From Armigeres subalbatus (lineage: Eukaryota; Arthropoda; Insecta; Diptera; Culicidae), in NCBI RefSeq assembly GCF_024139115.2, contig NC_085141.1, positions 176,216,994 to 176,280,993 on the forward strand: 64,000 nucleotides of DNA, written 5' to 3'. This document shows positions 21,765 to 33,700 of this stretch, piece by piece. Numbering within the stretch: position 1 is the first letter of the stretch; the number at the start of each line of letters is the position of its first letter. A program made the position numbers and the translations under genes. Below the pieces are notes generated by a model, which was not told the origin of the DNA, ran no database searches, and worked only from the letters and a program-made list of their open reading frames with translations.

Positions 21765-22300
21765 TACCCTCAGAACAAATTCCTATGGACTTGTTTTGCA
21801 AAATCATGATGTTTAATACGTCGCAAGCCAGGTTTCAGTAATGATAAAAAAGTGGCCACTTCCCCCAGGGAACCAACATTCCAGGGCGTTCCGGATTGTG
21901 TCCAGATGGACCAAATTACCAGGTGGACTTGATTTGCAAAATCATGAAGTTTGATAGGTCGCAAGACAGGTTTCGGAAATGATAAAAAATTGACCACTTC
22001 CCCCAGGGATCCAGCATTCCAGAGCTTTTCGGAATGTGACCAGATGGTCCAAATACCCTCAAAACACATTCCTATGCACTTGTTTTGCAAAATCATGAAA
22101 TTTGATACGCCGCAAGCCAGGTTTCAATATTGATCAAAATTTGGTCACCAGCATTCCAAGGCATCCCGGAATGTGACCAGATGGACCAAATACCCTCAGA
22201 ACACATTTCTATGAACTTGTTTTGCAAAATCATGAAGTTTGACACGGCGAAAGACGTGTTTCCGGCTTGATCAGACAGTGGCCAATTCTCCGGACCGGGA
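21765..22300. repeat. Tandem array related to the 150-bp repeats at 55.9-58.4 kb
   Basis: Four units share ACTTGTTTTGCAAAATCATG..GTTTGA and GGCCACTTCCCCCAGGGA. Unit anchors at 21789, 21927, 22078 and 22215 give periods of 137-151 bp. The sequence is homologous to, but clearly diverged from, the arrays inside the large palindrome (55515-58535). The open frames crossing it are by-products of the repeat. Confidence 0.65.
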
Positions 22301-22898
22301 GGTTATCCCAATATCTCCGGAACCATGTCCATTTTTAAAACGATGACTAATGTCCCTTGAACTATATGAATTTTGTGATCGACTGCAGAAAACAAAACCA
22401 AATTCCGATACAAGACTGCTGAGAACCATCATTTTGAAAATTTAGTTTTACTTGAAATTGTACGTAAGTGTTAAAATATAATGCGATATTTTAGTACAAC
22501 ATACGTTTCCATTGGAAGCTTACCCTGGGAAGCTTACCAGACTGATCAAAGCAACGGTGGATGGTGTGCAAAACTGTGTGAAGATTTCGGGCGAACACTC
22601 CAGTTCGTTCGAATCGCGCCGGGGACTAAGACAAGGTGATGGACTTTCGTGTCTGTTGTTTAACATTGCGCTAGAATGTGTCATGCGGAGAGCCGGGTGT
22701 AACAGCCGGAGTACGACTTTCAACAGATCCAGTCAATTTATTTGTTTCGCGGATGACATGGACATTGTCGGCCGAACATTTGCAAAGGTGGCAGAACTGT
22801 ACACCCGCCTGAAACGTGAAGCAACAAAAGTTGGACTGGTGGTGAATGCATCAAAGACAAAGTACACGCTTGTGGGCGGAACAGAGCGCGACAGGGCC

Positions 22899-23080
22899 CA
22901 AGATGAATACACCACTAGGTGTTCCAATCTGCCAAATTCACGATTCAGCCATCTTGGACATTAGTATGGGAGAGCCAGCCGGTTTGTTTTCGTTTTGCAC
23001 TGAAAATGAATTTTTCACCCCCGCCGTCTTCTCTTCCACAAACTTGGCAGATTGGAGCACCTACTACTGTATTCATCTTG
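22899..23080. mobile_element. hAT-like MITE with 8-bp target duplication
   Basis: 182 bp. Ends CAAGATGAATAC and GTATTCATCTTG continue as imperfect inverted repeats (AGGTG.TCCAATCTGCCAA). ACAGGGCC is duplicated at 22891-22898 and 23081-23088. The 8-bp duplication points to a hAT-like element. It splits the RTE frame in a segment whose intact form is visible at 24010-24030. Confidence 0.75.
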
Positions 23081-23159
23081 ACAGGGCCTGCCTGGGAAAC
23101 AGTGTTACGATAGACGGGATACCTTCGAGGTGGTCGAGGAATTCCTCTACCTCGGATCC

Positions 23160-23213
23160 TACGAGACGAGCCAGCCTCGGGCTGAAAGTCTCGATAATAA
23201 AGACAGAAAAAAA
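23160..23213 (+). mobile_element. 54-bp retroposed 3' tail
   Basis: TACGAGACGAGCCAGCCTCG..., ending in AATAAAGACAG plus poly-A, flanked by the 12-bp duplication TACCTCGGATCC (23148-23159 and 23214-23225). The same tail occurs on the minus strand near 29955-30000 and, decayed, near 19014. It is a severely 5'-truncated retroposon. Confidence 0.65.
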
Positions 23214-23354
23214 TACCTCGGATCCTTGCTAACGGCTGATAACAATGTCAGTCGTGAAATACGAAGGCGCATCATCTGTGGAAGTCGGGCCTACTACGGG
23301 CTCCAGAAGAAACTGCGGTCAAAAAAGATTCGCCACCGCACCAAATGTGTCATG

Positions 23355-25031
23355 TTCATTTCATTTATTTAGTTAACATCTAAACAGATAACACTGAATC
23401 AACAATTTGACGCCACAATGCACGGTTCGAGGCCGCATTTCTCCATCCTCGGATACGCCCCACGCTCGCCAAGTCGTTCTGCACCTGGTCTGCCCATCTC
23501 GCTCGTTGCGCTCCACGCCGTCTCGTACCTGCCGGATCGGAAGCGAACACCATCTTTGCAGGGTTGCTGTCCGGCATTCTTGCAACATGTCCTGCCCATC
23601 GTACCCTTCCGGCTTTAGCTACCTTCTGGATACTAGGTTCGCCGTAGAGTTGGGCGAGCTCATGGTTCATTCTTCGCCGCCACACACCGTCTTCTTGCAC
23701 ACCGCCAAAGATGGTCCTAAGCACCCGTCTCTTGAATACTCCGAGTGCTTGCAAGTCCTCCTCGAGCATTGTCCATGTTTCATGTCCGTAGAGGACAACC
23801 GGTCTTATTAACGTCTTGTACATGACACATTTGGTGCGGTGGCGAATCTTTTTCGACCGCAGTTTCTTCTGGAGCCCGTAGTAGGCCCGACTTCCACAGA
23901 TGATGCGCCTTCGTATTTCACGACTAACGTTGTTGTCAGCCGTTAGCAAGGATCCGAGGTAGACGAATTCCTCGACCACCTCGAAGGTATCCCCGTCTAT
24001 CGTAACACTGCTTCCCAGGCGGGCCCTGTCGCGCTCGGTTCCGCCCACAAGCATGTACTTTGTCTTTGACGCATTCACCACCAGTCCAACTTTTGTTGCT
24101 TCACGTTTCAGGCGGGTGTACAGTTCTGCCACCTTTGCAAATGTTCGGCCGACAATGTCCATGTCATCCGCGAAGCAAATAAATTGACTGGATCTGTTGA
24201 AAATCGTACCCCGGCTGTTACACCCGGCTCTCCGCATGACACCTTCTAGCGCAATGTTGAACAACAGGCACGAAAGTCCATCACCTTGTCTTAGTCCCCG
24301 GCGCGATTCGAACGAACTGGAGTGTTCGCCCGAAATCTTCACACAGTTTTGCACACCATCCACCGTTGCTTTGATCAGTCTGGTTAGCTTCCCAGAGAAG
24401 CTGTTCTCGTCCGTATTTTTTCCATAACTCTACGCAGTCTATACTGTCGTATGCCGCCTTGAAATCATCGAACAGATGGTGCGTTGGGACCTGGTATTCA
24501 CGGCATTTTTGAAGGATTTGCCGTACAGTAAAGATCTGGTCCGTTGTCGAGCGGCCGTCAACGAAGCCGGCTTGATAACTTCCCACAAACTCGTTCACTA
24601 ATGGTGACAGACGACGGAAGATGATCTGGGATATCACTTTGTAGGCGGCATTAAGGATGGTGATGGCTCGAAAGTTCTCACACTCCAGTTTGTCGCCTTT
24701 CTTGTAGATGGGGCATATAACCCCTTCCTTCCACTCCTCCGGTAGCTGTTCGGTTTCCCAGATTCTGACTATCAGTTTGTGCAGGCAAGTGGCCAGCTTT
24801 TCCGGGCCCATCTTGATGAGCTCAGCTCCGATACCATCCTTACCAGCGGCTTTGTTGGTCTTTAGCTGTTGAATGGCATCCTTAACTTCCCTCAAGGTGG
24901 GGGCTGGTTGGCTTCCATCGTCCGCTGAACTGACGTAGTCATCTCCTCCGCTGCCTTGACTTTCACTGCCTGTACTCTCAGCGCCATTCAGATGTTCCTC
25001 GTAGTGCTGCTTCCACCTTCCACCGAACACC
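23355..25031 (-). pseudogene. RTE family B copy inserted antisense into another family B copy
   Basis: A 1677-bp 5'-truncated element flanked by ATGTGTCATG (23345-23354 and 25032-25041). Two overlapping frames cover the protein: 25033-24281 ([60 protein letters not shown]) and 24363-23380 ([68 protein letters not shown]). One frameshift near 24360-24480 separates them. The 3' end carries TAAATAAATGAA. Confidence 0.88.
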
Positions 25032-25479
25032 ATGTGTCATGTACAAGACGCTAATAGGACCGGTTGTCCTCTACGGACATGAAACATGGACAATGCTCGA
25101 GGAGGACTTGCAAGCACTCGGAGTATTCGAGAGACGGGTGCTTAGGGCCATCTTTGGCGGTGTGCAAGAAGACGGTGTGTGGCGGCGAAGAATGAACCGT
25201 GAGCTCGACCAGCTCTCCAGAAGGTAGCAAAAGCCGGAAGGGTACGATGGGCAGGAAGGGTAATGCCGGACAGCAACCCTGCAAAGATGGTGTTCGCTTC
25301 CGATCCGGCACGTACGAGACGACGTGGAGCGCAGCGAGCGAGATGGGCAGACCAGGTGCAGAACGACTTGGCGAACGTGGGGCGTATTCGAGGATGGAGA
25401 GATGCGGCCTCGAAGCATCAAATTGTTGATTCAGTGTTATCTGTTTAGATGTAGACTAATTAAAAAAAACGTTTCCATT

Positions 25480-26065
25480 AGAGTTTTCTACTCCATCATC
25501 AACATATAACGAAACTGACTCTTGTTAATGATGATTAACTTAATACCAAATCATCGAAGTGACTTGTCTACCTTGTGGGCGGGGATTCGAACGTCGATTT
25601 TACGAGTCTGATACTCTGAAAGCACTCCCACGTGGACCAAAGCCGTCGATACGTAGGAGAAGGCTTCTGCTACTTGTTCAGATGGTGTTGGTTCGCGTTG
25701 GACTACTGTCAGATTCGTCCAATTGACGTTTGAATCTTTGCTTTCAGGAGCGGATGTGTCGTTTTGAAAATTTGATACTAAACTAATATTTTTAAAAAAA
25801 GTTTTTGTTTGATGGGAATTGGGAATATGGACATCCAAAGAAAATAACTTTTCTCAATATTCATATCGATATACTTTATGAGGTTGGATCGGATCTGGGC
25901 GGATCGCTATTCAGCTACTCAGACACAATCGGCTTTCCATCTCTCTCTCGTATGCTTCGTGTAAGTGCCCTCTTTGGATCATCATACAGCAATGCATTCC
26001 GTTAATTTTTTTAGTTCAATCAAAGTTAATTGCCTATTTCAGGGGATTAAACCACCCGACTTGGA
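25480..26065. other. Non-coding stretch, no gene seen
   Basis: No convincing coding region. The minus-strand frame 25551-25838 has no recognisable motif. Confidence 0.35.
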
Positions 26066-26068
26066 CAT

Positions 26069-26380
26069 AAAATTACAATGTTGTGAAAACTCATATGTGA
26101 ATATGTACATTATGTGGAAGATATTGAATTGAAAAATGTGTTGGAGGTAACCACTTTCCCTTCGATGGACTCGAACCCACGACCCTCAGTACGCTAGGCC
26201 AACTGCTTAACCAACTAAGCTACGAAGGACCTCCGTAGGCCTTCGCAACCTAGCGGCTACTGAATGAGCTCGAGATTCCCATTCGAAGGGATCGAAGGGA
26301 AAGTGGTTACCTCCAATACATTGTTAAAATCAATATCTTCCACATAATTCACATATGAGTTTTCACAACATTGTAATTTT
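26069..26380. mobile_element. Foldback element enclosing a tRNA-like sequence
   Basis: Arms are inverted copies: AAAATTACAATGTTGTGAAA at 26069 against the complement ending 26380, and GGAGGTAACCACTTTCCCTT against AAGGGAAAGTGGTTACCTCC. The centre holds a 72-base tRNA-like sequence. This suggests a SINE-type head captured in, or ancestral to, a foldback element. Confidence 0.6.
26158..26229 (-). tRNA. tRNA-like sequence (probably not a functional tRNA)
   Basis: On the minus strand the 7-bp acceptor stem TCCTTCG/CGAAGGG pairs (one T-G), the D-arm GCTTAGTTGGTTAAGC is good, and the B box GGTTCGAGTCC is perfect. The anticodon arm (CAGTTGGCCTAGCGTACTG) closes only four pairs and leaves an oversized loop, and the T-stem is weak. 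No anticodon can be assigned safely. It most likely serves, or served, as a Pol III promoter of a repeat. Confidence 0.45.
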
Positions 26381-26389
26381 TTTTAATAA

Positions 26390-27410
26390 ACATTATTAAC
26401 GTGATTTTTCAACGGTTAAGAATTCAATACTAATATTGCGTTAATGAGAACGAGATTTCTACTTGTAAAACTTTTGAAATTCCGATGCCATTTTTTCGTT
26501 GCACAACTTCTTATTAATTGAAATTCCATTTTCGATCGCATAAATTTATTGTTTTTTTTTAAATTCCATATTTGTGTACGTTTATAATATTAGTGTGAAG
26601 CAAATGAATATTCGTTTGGCGACTTTTTTATGAGGTTAATACCATACCAAGGTAAATACTTAAAATAACAAATGCAAAATAAATTCCAGTGTTCCAGGGG
26701 TCTCTAAATACGTACGTATGTATGCATAGATTCATTCGAGCAGAGGGGTAGTAATTCAACCCCAAATGTGCGTTTTAAAATTGATTCAAGCTGGGCCGCA
26801 TAGTACGGTATTGTTCCTCCGAGAAAAAAATGTATCACCCTTCAAAAAGCTTCTCGAAATAATCCGACGGTTTCAAATTAATTCCTGATGAATGGAATTA
26901 AAATTGCCTCAATTGAGTGCAAAGATTAAAATCACCGTTTCGCGTGATGTGTGTTTTTATGTTAACTGAAGGGCGTATTTTTTCACATAGTTTATACACA
27001 TATAAATTGTTTCCAATTTAGAATTTGTGCCAAAGCTGTTTTAGTTGTTAGATTTTCTGACTTCGAAATTTAAAAATGATGACGATTTGTTTAAGAAAAT
27101 TTAAAATCTATCAAACATTTCCGTATTGATTGACTGTGGTTCCCCTACGCATCGTATTAATTCAAGCGACAGTGTTTATTCAGGTGATGCTCTTTTTATG
27201 ATATCGAATACATTAGGGGAGAGGCGAAATCATCGCACAAGCTGCGTTTCTCCTACCAGCGAACATCCTGAAATGTAATTGCTTACCAGTTAGTGAGCCA
27301 CAGGAAATCCTGTTGGACACGCGTGAATATTAACTCTTCCTTGTACTATAACGTTTACCGAAAGGATTTTCACCTAATTCGAACAAATGATGATTGCGGC
27401 GCATTTTCGG
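26390..27410. other. AT-rich region 3' of Fer1, no gene seen
   Basis: No coding frame with support. The near end probably contains Fer1 3' UTR. Confidence 0.35.
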
Positions 27411-27419
27411 TAAAGAAAA

Positions 27420-27425
27420 TTTATT
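27420..27425 (-). terminator. Candidate poly-A signal of Fer1
   Basis: AATAAA on the minus strand, about 140 bases after the proposed Fer1 stop codon (27565-27567). Confidence 0.35.
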
Positions 27426-27564
27426 TACAATATTTCAACATATAAATGAGATTAAAGAAACGACTAGAACTGTTACACGCACATCGATTAATTTCTATGA
27501 TAAATGGACCATTTACTATTATCCATTATCTTGCTGCCTCCTAAAACTCGGGGTGACGGCTTTC

Positions 27565-27722
27565 CTAAACTAACCCATTGGAGTATGACGACGGGCCAGC
27601 TGCGATGTTCCGTTGGTTGCTTCGTGGATCCTCCGGTCGCCAGATCCGTGCGAAATAGCGACCATTAGCGTGTCGATCACCTTTCCGATGCCACGAGAGG
27701 GAGTGAACCTGGCCGCTGCCAC
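27565..27722 (-). CDS. Fer1: Fer1 exon 3 (C-terminal RBPJ/Su(H)-binding motifs)
   Basis: After a pyrimidine tract (TTTCCCTTTCCGCAG) the exon starts with GT, which completes the Gly codon left by exon 2. It then reads [13 protein letters not shown], later [13 protein letters not shown], and ends TAG (27565-27567). No other frame of this exon gives family similarity. HSLSW and W-x-PEDPR are the conserved C-terminal motifs of PTF1A proteins, which is strong support for linking this distant exon. Confidence 0.85.
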
Positions 27723-30700
27723 CTGCGGAAAGGGAAAGATAAAAATTATTATTTGCTTTGCTGCGAGCTTCCTGCCCCTTCGTATTGTGTTGTTATAATG
27801 CACGATGGGTAGATGGGTAGGCTACATATGGGTGTCATCGTCACTCGTCAGAGTCCCTTCCTATTAAGTGTTTCCTATCGAGAGCAAATTAATGCTCGAA
27901 CACTCGTGTTTGCATCGAGTGTTTACAAATCCAATTTAAGTGATGTTCTAATACGGCCAGCATTAGCGAAAATTATTTACACAGACAGCAGCGGGAGAGC
28001 AACCGTCGCTTTCCCACAGTGTAGGCAGCATGCACGTGGAGGTGGTGTAAGCTAGAAGGATCCTTCCCAAGTATGTATTGTAGATCCAGTTGAAAACCGA
28101 ACTGAGCTCTCGCGACAATCGCATTTTCTCCCATTTCCGGATGTCGCAACTGCATCGCGAATAGTGCGCATCTATGCCATAGCCGTGCGCCATCATGCGC
28201 ACCACTCGTGATGCAGTTGCGACATTTAGAAATGGAAGAAAATGCGATTGTCGCGAGAGCTCAGTTCGGTTTTCAACTGGATCTACAATATCATCATCTA
28301 GGGTAGAAAGTATCATTGCGAGGCGTGCTTTTGTGATAATCCATGAGAATACTAATAAGATATTTTAAATTGGGTTTTTAAGGTAATCCAGAATCCAGAG
28401 CGTCCCGTTGGATAAACGTACAACTCGTGATAGAAAAAAACATATACCTATTTATAAAATTTTTGGGACTTGCGAGTTACTCCAAGCTGGAAGAGACAGG
28501 CAATGAAATATATAAAATGCGTATTTTTATTGAGAAGAGTTAATCTAATTTGAATTATTCTGAATAAGTAAGTTTATAAACTATAAACTTTATTTCCGTG
28601 TTTTTTTTATTTTAGTTAGAGGGAATGACGGCTTTGGCAGGTTTTGTTCTATTATTATCAGGGGTTTTTTTTATGACTGATTATGCTCAAATTTGGCCTA
28701 AACATTCTTTGCAAAGAATATTGTGGCCAAATTTCATAAAATTCGGTCGGCAAAACCCCCCTGCCAATAATAGAACAAAACCTGCCAAAGCCGTCTTTTC
28801 CCCTACATAAAAATTGAAAAGAGCTGCATTAGATGAATGGAAAATTACTCAATATTTTTATATAATTTATTTATGAAAACTGTGAACACTTTAAAAGTAT
28901 ATTTATTTAAAGATATGTATGTAGCCAGAGTTGCGCGCCGCCGCGGCGTGGCCACCGACGATTTTTAGGCGCCGCCGCCGCTGCAATTTTTTGATCGCGC
29001 CGCCGGTGAATTTTAGGGGAGCCGGAGAAATATTTTGGTTTTAGGGGTTCATATTCCTCCCTCGATTTCTTAGAAGAAAAATTCCGTTCAAACCCTTATA
29101 CATATGTACGTTTGAAAAATTTCGGCTGCGCCGCTGAAATAACATGTATACCAAACCTCTTTTAAATAAAAATAGTTAAAGCGTTCAAAAAATGAGTTCT
29201 ATGGAAAAGTTGACCTTAAATGAGAAGGCATCCATAAAGTACGTCACGCGCTTAGGAAGAGGGGGTATTAGAGAAGCGTGGCGATGCATATAAAAAATTA
29301 GAAAATTTATCCAAAAAGCATGACGTGGGGGGGAGGGGGTTGAAAATTGCCATTTTTTGCTTGACGTACTTTATGGATCTTCCCTAAGTCAAAGAATCGA
29401 CTGATGAAATAAAAACGACACACAAGGAACGGTCAATTGAATTCCTGTTCCATTCCAAGCCACTCAAGATTTTTTTTCGGATTGGAGTACAGGTCTTCAC
29501 GTCAATACGCATAACGAAAGATCTATTTGCTTCTTTCAGAAATGAACATGCGGGACATTACCGACTCACCGCTTAGTACTCATCATTAAGCACTTCCACA
29601 GTTGTGAACTTCGAGGTTTCTAACCCAAGTTACCATTTTTGCATTCGTGTATGAGGCTAACACGATAATACTTTCCTGCCAAGGAGTTGAGAAAACTTCC
29701 AACCACAGATTCCTAGACCAGACCGGAAATCGAACGCAGCCACTTTCAGCTTGGTCTTGCTTTGTAGCTACGCACCTTACCGCATGGCTAAGGAAGACCT
29801 TGCAGACCTTAAGGCCTAAGCTCCAGGGAATTCTTGGATGAACTGAAACGGAAACATTTTTGAACGCTCATCCAATTCAATAAAAAAAAAAACACAATCA
29901 GCAAAACGATTTAGCTAGCAGCTTTGAAAGATGTCAATACCTATACTCCCTCCCTTTATTAAGGAGACTTTAAGCCCGAGGCTGGCTCGTCTCCTCGAAA
30001 AAAGCTTAGAAAACGAAAAGATTGTGAGCCATTGTATTTGAACGACGGAAGTCACAATGTCGAGTAGAGTCATAACTCTTAGTTGTATGATCGAACTTAA
30101 TACAGGAGTTCCCCCCTCTCCCACCACCAAATTTTCTCGCTACGCCACTGACCGATTCCCGGAATGTATCTTTTCTAAAGATATCTGATTTTATTACTGA
30201 TGACAGATATTTTGATGTAATGTGCCATCAGATGGTGCGATACGGTGAACAGCATTGCATTTTTGGCAATGACAAAACTAACATTGAACCATTTCACACA
30301 GGTAGCAGAGCTAGAAATATCAGCAAACACCAGAAAAACAACCAGAAAATCCTCTTGGTACCATTTTTAAGAAACCCCTTTCTGAAAAATTTGTTCTCTA
30401 GTATATATTTTCCTCTTCTTCGAAACAAGCTGTGCAATGCAAATCTGTAATCCTGTAATCCTGTAATTAGCTGTAATCCTGTCTGAACAAATAAAATGTA
30501 CTACTGAGTGGGAAAAACTGAAGTGCACTTGCCACACAGCCGCTAATTCTTTTTTCTTATGTTACTGTACTTTTACATGACGATTGAAAATTAAATCAAT
30601 ATTGATTGAAAATTCGACGTATATCTATTTATTTTTAAAGCAACAGTTGAAAAATAAACTGTACTGTTAAAACATGTGAAATAAAATTTAAAATTACGTG

Positions 30701-33700
30701 TTTTTCAATGCTCTAATTATGTGCATTAAAATACACTCAATTTTCAATCGAATTCAAGTTTCAATTAATTCATTACTACAGCAATTATGAAATCTACTTA
30801 ATTTTCAATCAAATTCCTAATTCAATCAATTTATTATTACATCTTTTCTAATTTACATATCGTGTAAATTTAATTAATTTTTGCTCTGTTCTTTCGAATA
30901 TTGTTTGGTGCTACGCCGACAATATTAGTTCGACAAAGACCAGCACGGCTTCTACCTGGAGCGGTATGTATCCACGAATTTGTTGCAGTTTACTTCCTCC
31001 TGCTTGCGAAGCAGACAGGTTGATGCTGCATACATGGAATTGAAGGCGCACAGTTGTCCTCGGAATTCTTGCCAAACTGGAGAGACTTGAAGCATCCTCA
31101 AGGAGCGTGGTTGGATAGATCCTACTTGCAAAACCGTTTAGACAGCGCAAACATAGCATGCTCGCAATCCTAGCTGATTCCCAATAACTCTGGAGTCCAG
31201 TAAAGCTGCAACCTTGGGCCTCTTCTATTTTCCATTTTCTATAATGACGCCGACGTTCTTGCTTTCTCGATGCCGTTACTCTTTCGCAGACGACATGAAA
31301 ATAGTCAAAATAGTGGAATGTTTCTTTGACGGCTATTATTTACAAAACATCTTTGTCGAACAATCGATGTTGTACTTGCTTAGACTAAGTATTAAAAATG
31401 CAACATTATCTTGTTTAATCGCTTAAGGTGGTTATACAACAAAGCCACAAATCGGCCATCTTGGAAACCACGTGCTTTTTCTAGTGATTTTTCAAGAGCA
31501 CGAATTGAAAGAACCACAACGCTCATGGGGATGAAACAGCAGTAGATCGTTTGCTTACTTATGCTAAACAATCGACTTCAATTTCAGCATTGTACGAAAA
31601 TTATTACGCTAGATATGAACTTTTGATAACAGGAGTAGAAACCCGTGTGGTGAATATAAAATTCACCACATGGCTAAATTGTATAATCACCTTAAATCAG
31701 CAATTCACATTCGATTACGTCCTCAACGGGCAGAGTTAAGGGCCCTAGTGCTATCTTGAACAGTGCCTTCACATTTCGTGTTTACTTTAATGATATCGTG
31801 ACCAGATTTAATCGTCAAAATAACTGATGAGTCCAGGAATCCGATGTGACTCAGGTCTCTCTATTGCTCCCTTGTGAGATCTTCATCAGAATCGAATGCT
31901 GTTGCGTGGTGTTCTTTTCAAGCCAGTTGAATTGGTCGCATAAAAGCTGTTCACGGGCAGTATGCTCTACGTTTTACTGGTTGGCGTCACCAATGGTTAC
32001 CGTGCGAGGAACGCTGTCGTCTTTTAAGAATCGAAACACTTGATGTGAGAAGAATAATCGCCCAAGAATGCAGAAAAATCGCTCACAGGTGACAACGATT
32101 GGCCTGTATTGCTGACCCAAATTCAAATAGGGTAAACTGGGGTAATATGCACCCCCGGGGCAAAACGACCTTTTGAATTTTTTAGCTATGTGCCAGGAAT
32201 ATTTTCAAGGATAATTACTACTGATTTGGTAGTTCGAGATCCGAACTACATGCTCTGTAGTAAATACTATCGAAAAACTGCCGAAAATGTACTCAAAAAT
32301 GCCAAAGTGTCGGTTTGCCCCGGGGGTGCATATTACCCAAGTTTCCTCTATAAACTCGAGAAAGACCGCTTCGTTACCGTAACTTCATTTCCCAAAAGTC
32401 GAGGAGCAGAAATTATGCCTTGAACGACCCCTCCGTATCATCTGCTAAAAATTAAATGTTTTCATATTTCGACTACAATATTTCTTCTGACATGTTTCGA
32501 CAACGACTACTAGAAGTTTTCCGTAGTGCCGGACGATTGCCAATTAGATTCAGAATAGAATAAGTAGTATTCGTTGCCAGCAGCGAGAATAATCTGGGCG
32601 AATTGTGCACCCAGAGAAAACAGTGGATCACCGATGAGACCTGAAGGAAGATAGAGGAGCGAAGAGAAGCGATAGGACGAACAAAAACAAGAGGTGCCAA
32701 AGTCTTAGCCCGTGAACGATACTCGGCTCTGGAGAAGGAAGTGAAACACTCATGTCGACGGAACAAGCGAGCGTGGGCGGACTCTGTGGCCGACGAAGCA
32801 GAGAGCCGCAGCAACCTGAGACATCCGCCTCCTCTACGACGTCTTACGACGCTTAAGTGGGGCGAAAATGAATGCAACGATGCCTGTGAAAGACTCGGAT
32901 GGTTAGTTATTGACTGACCCACCTGACCAGCTAAAACGCTGGTTCGGTGTCTTTAATGGTACAACGGAAAAGCATGAAGAAGGAGCCGCCGAATGGCTGG
33001 TTCTAGCGCTAAACCTGAAATGTTTCCATTTGTAGAGTCGTCGGGGAATCCAAAGATCCTGGAAGCTTCAATGGACCATTCTATATTCATACTTCACTTC
33101 CTGGGGCCTCATTGCGCATCACCTTTCGACAGCTCTTTCGTATGACTTGTTGCATGGTTTGCTCGTTTCGAGTCGAGGTGCGCAATGCCACCCCTGATTG
33201 AATACCATGATAAATAACCGTCGAATGATCGGTTTTGGCGGTTAAACTGAAATGTCCCCTTCTGCAATAAAATCGCAATGAAAGATCTGTCAAAAAGCTT
33301 GATTTAAATGTGGCCGGACCCCTTTTACAACTATCCGATTATGAATAAACTTGATTCTAACTTATTTTGAAGCGTTATAACATAAGCCACATCACGCCGC
33401 CAATGTTAAATATGTGTGCATGTCTCGTGTGCACACACATACGCACGGACGGACAGACATTTGCTCAACTCACCTAAATTCACCAAGAAAAGTCAGATGC
33501 GTTTATTGTTACAATACAAGTTTTTTTAGAATCTGGATTTTTTAAGATCTTTGGGAAATCGTCTGCCACCTGATCGATCCACTTTGCTTGCTGCGCACCT
33601 CGCCTTTTTGTGCCCGTCAGAGCAGTTTCACCGGTTTACTGTCCGACACTTTGGGTACGTGACCGGCCCACCGCAGTCGTCAAATTTTTGCGGTGTGAAC

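Larger units (their letters stand above)
22514..25468 (+). pseudogene. RTE family B copy carrying three nested insertions
   Basis: A 5'-truncated RTE element flanked by ACGTTTCCATT (22503-22513 and 25469-25479). The RT part is readable at 22512-22898 ([39 protein letters not shown]) and 23081-23354, and the C-terminal part at 25042-25448 ([24 protein letters not shown], then [20 protein letters not shown]). Inside it sit a MITE (22899-23080), a 54-bp retroposed tail (23160-23213) and an antisense RTE copy (23355-25031), each with its own target duplication. Confidence 0.85.

Noticed and set aside
26158..26229. Functional tRNA gene
   Set aside because: The anticodon stem and T-stem are defective, no anticodon can be assigned, and it lies inside a foldback element. 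Listed only as tRNA-like.
32473..32922. 149-codon minus-strand frame
   Set aside because: Antisense shadow of an RTE-like linker fragment readable on the plus strand.
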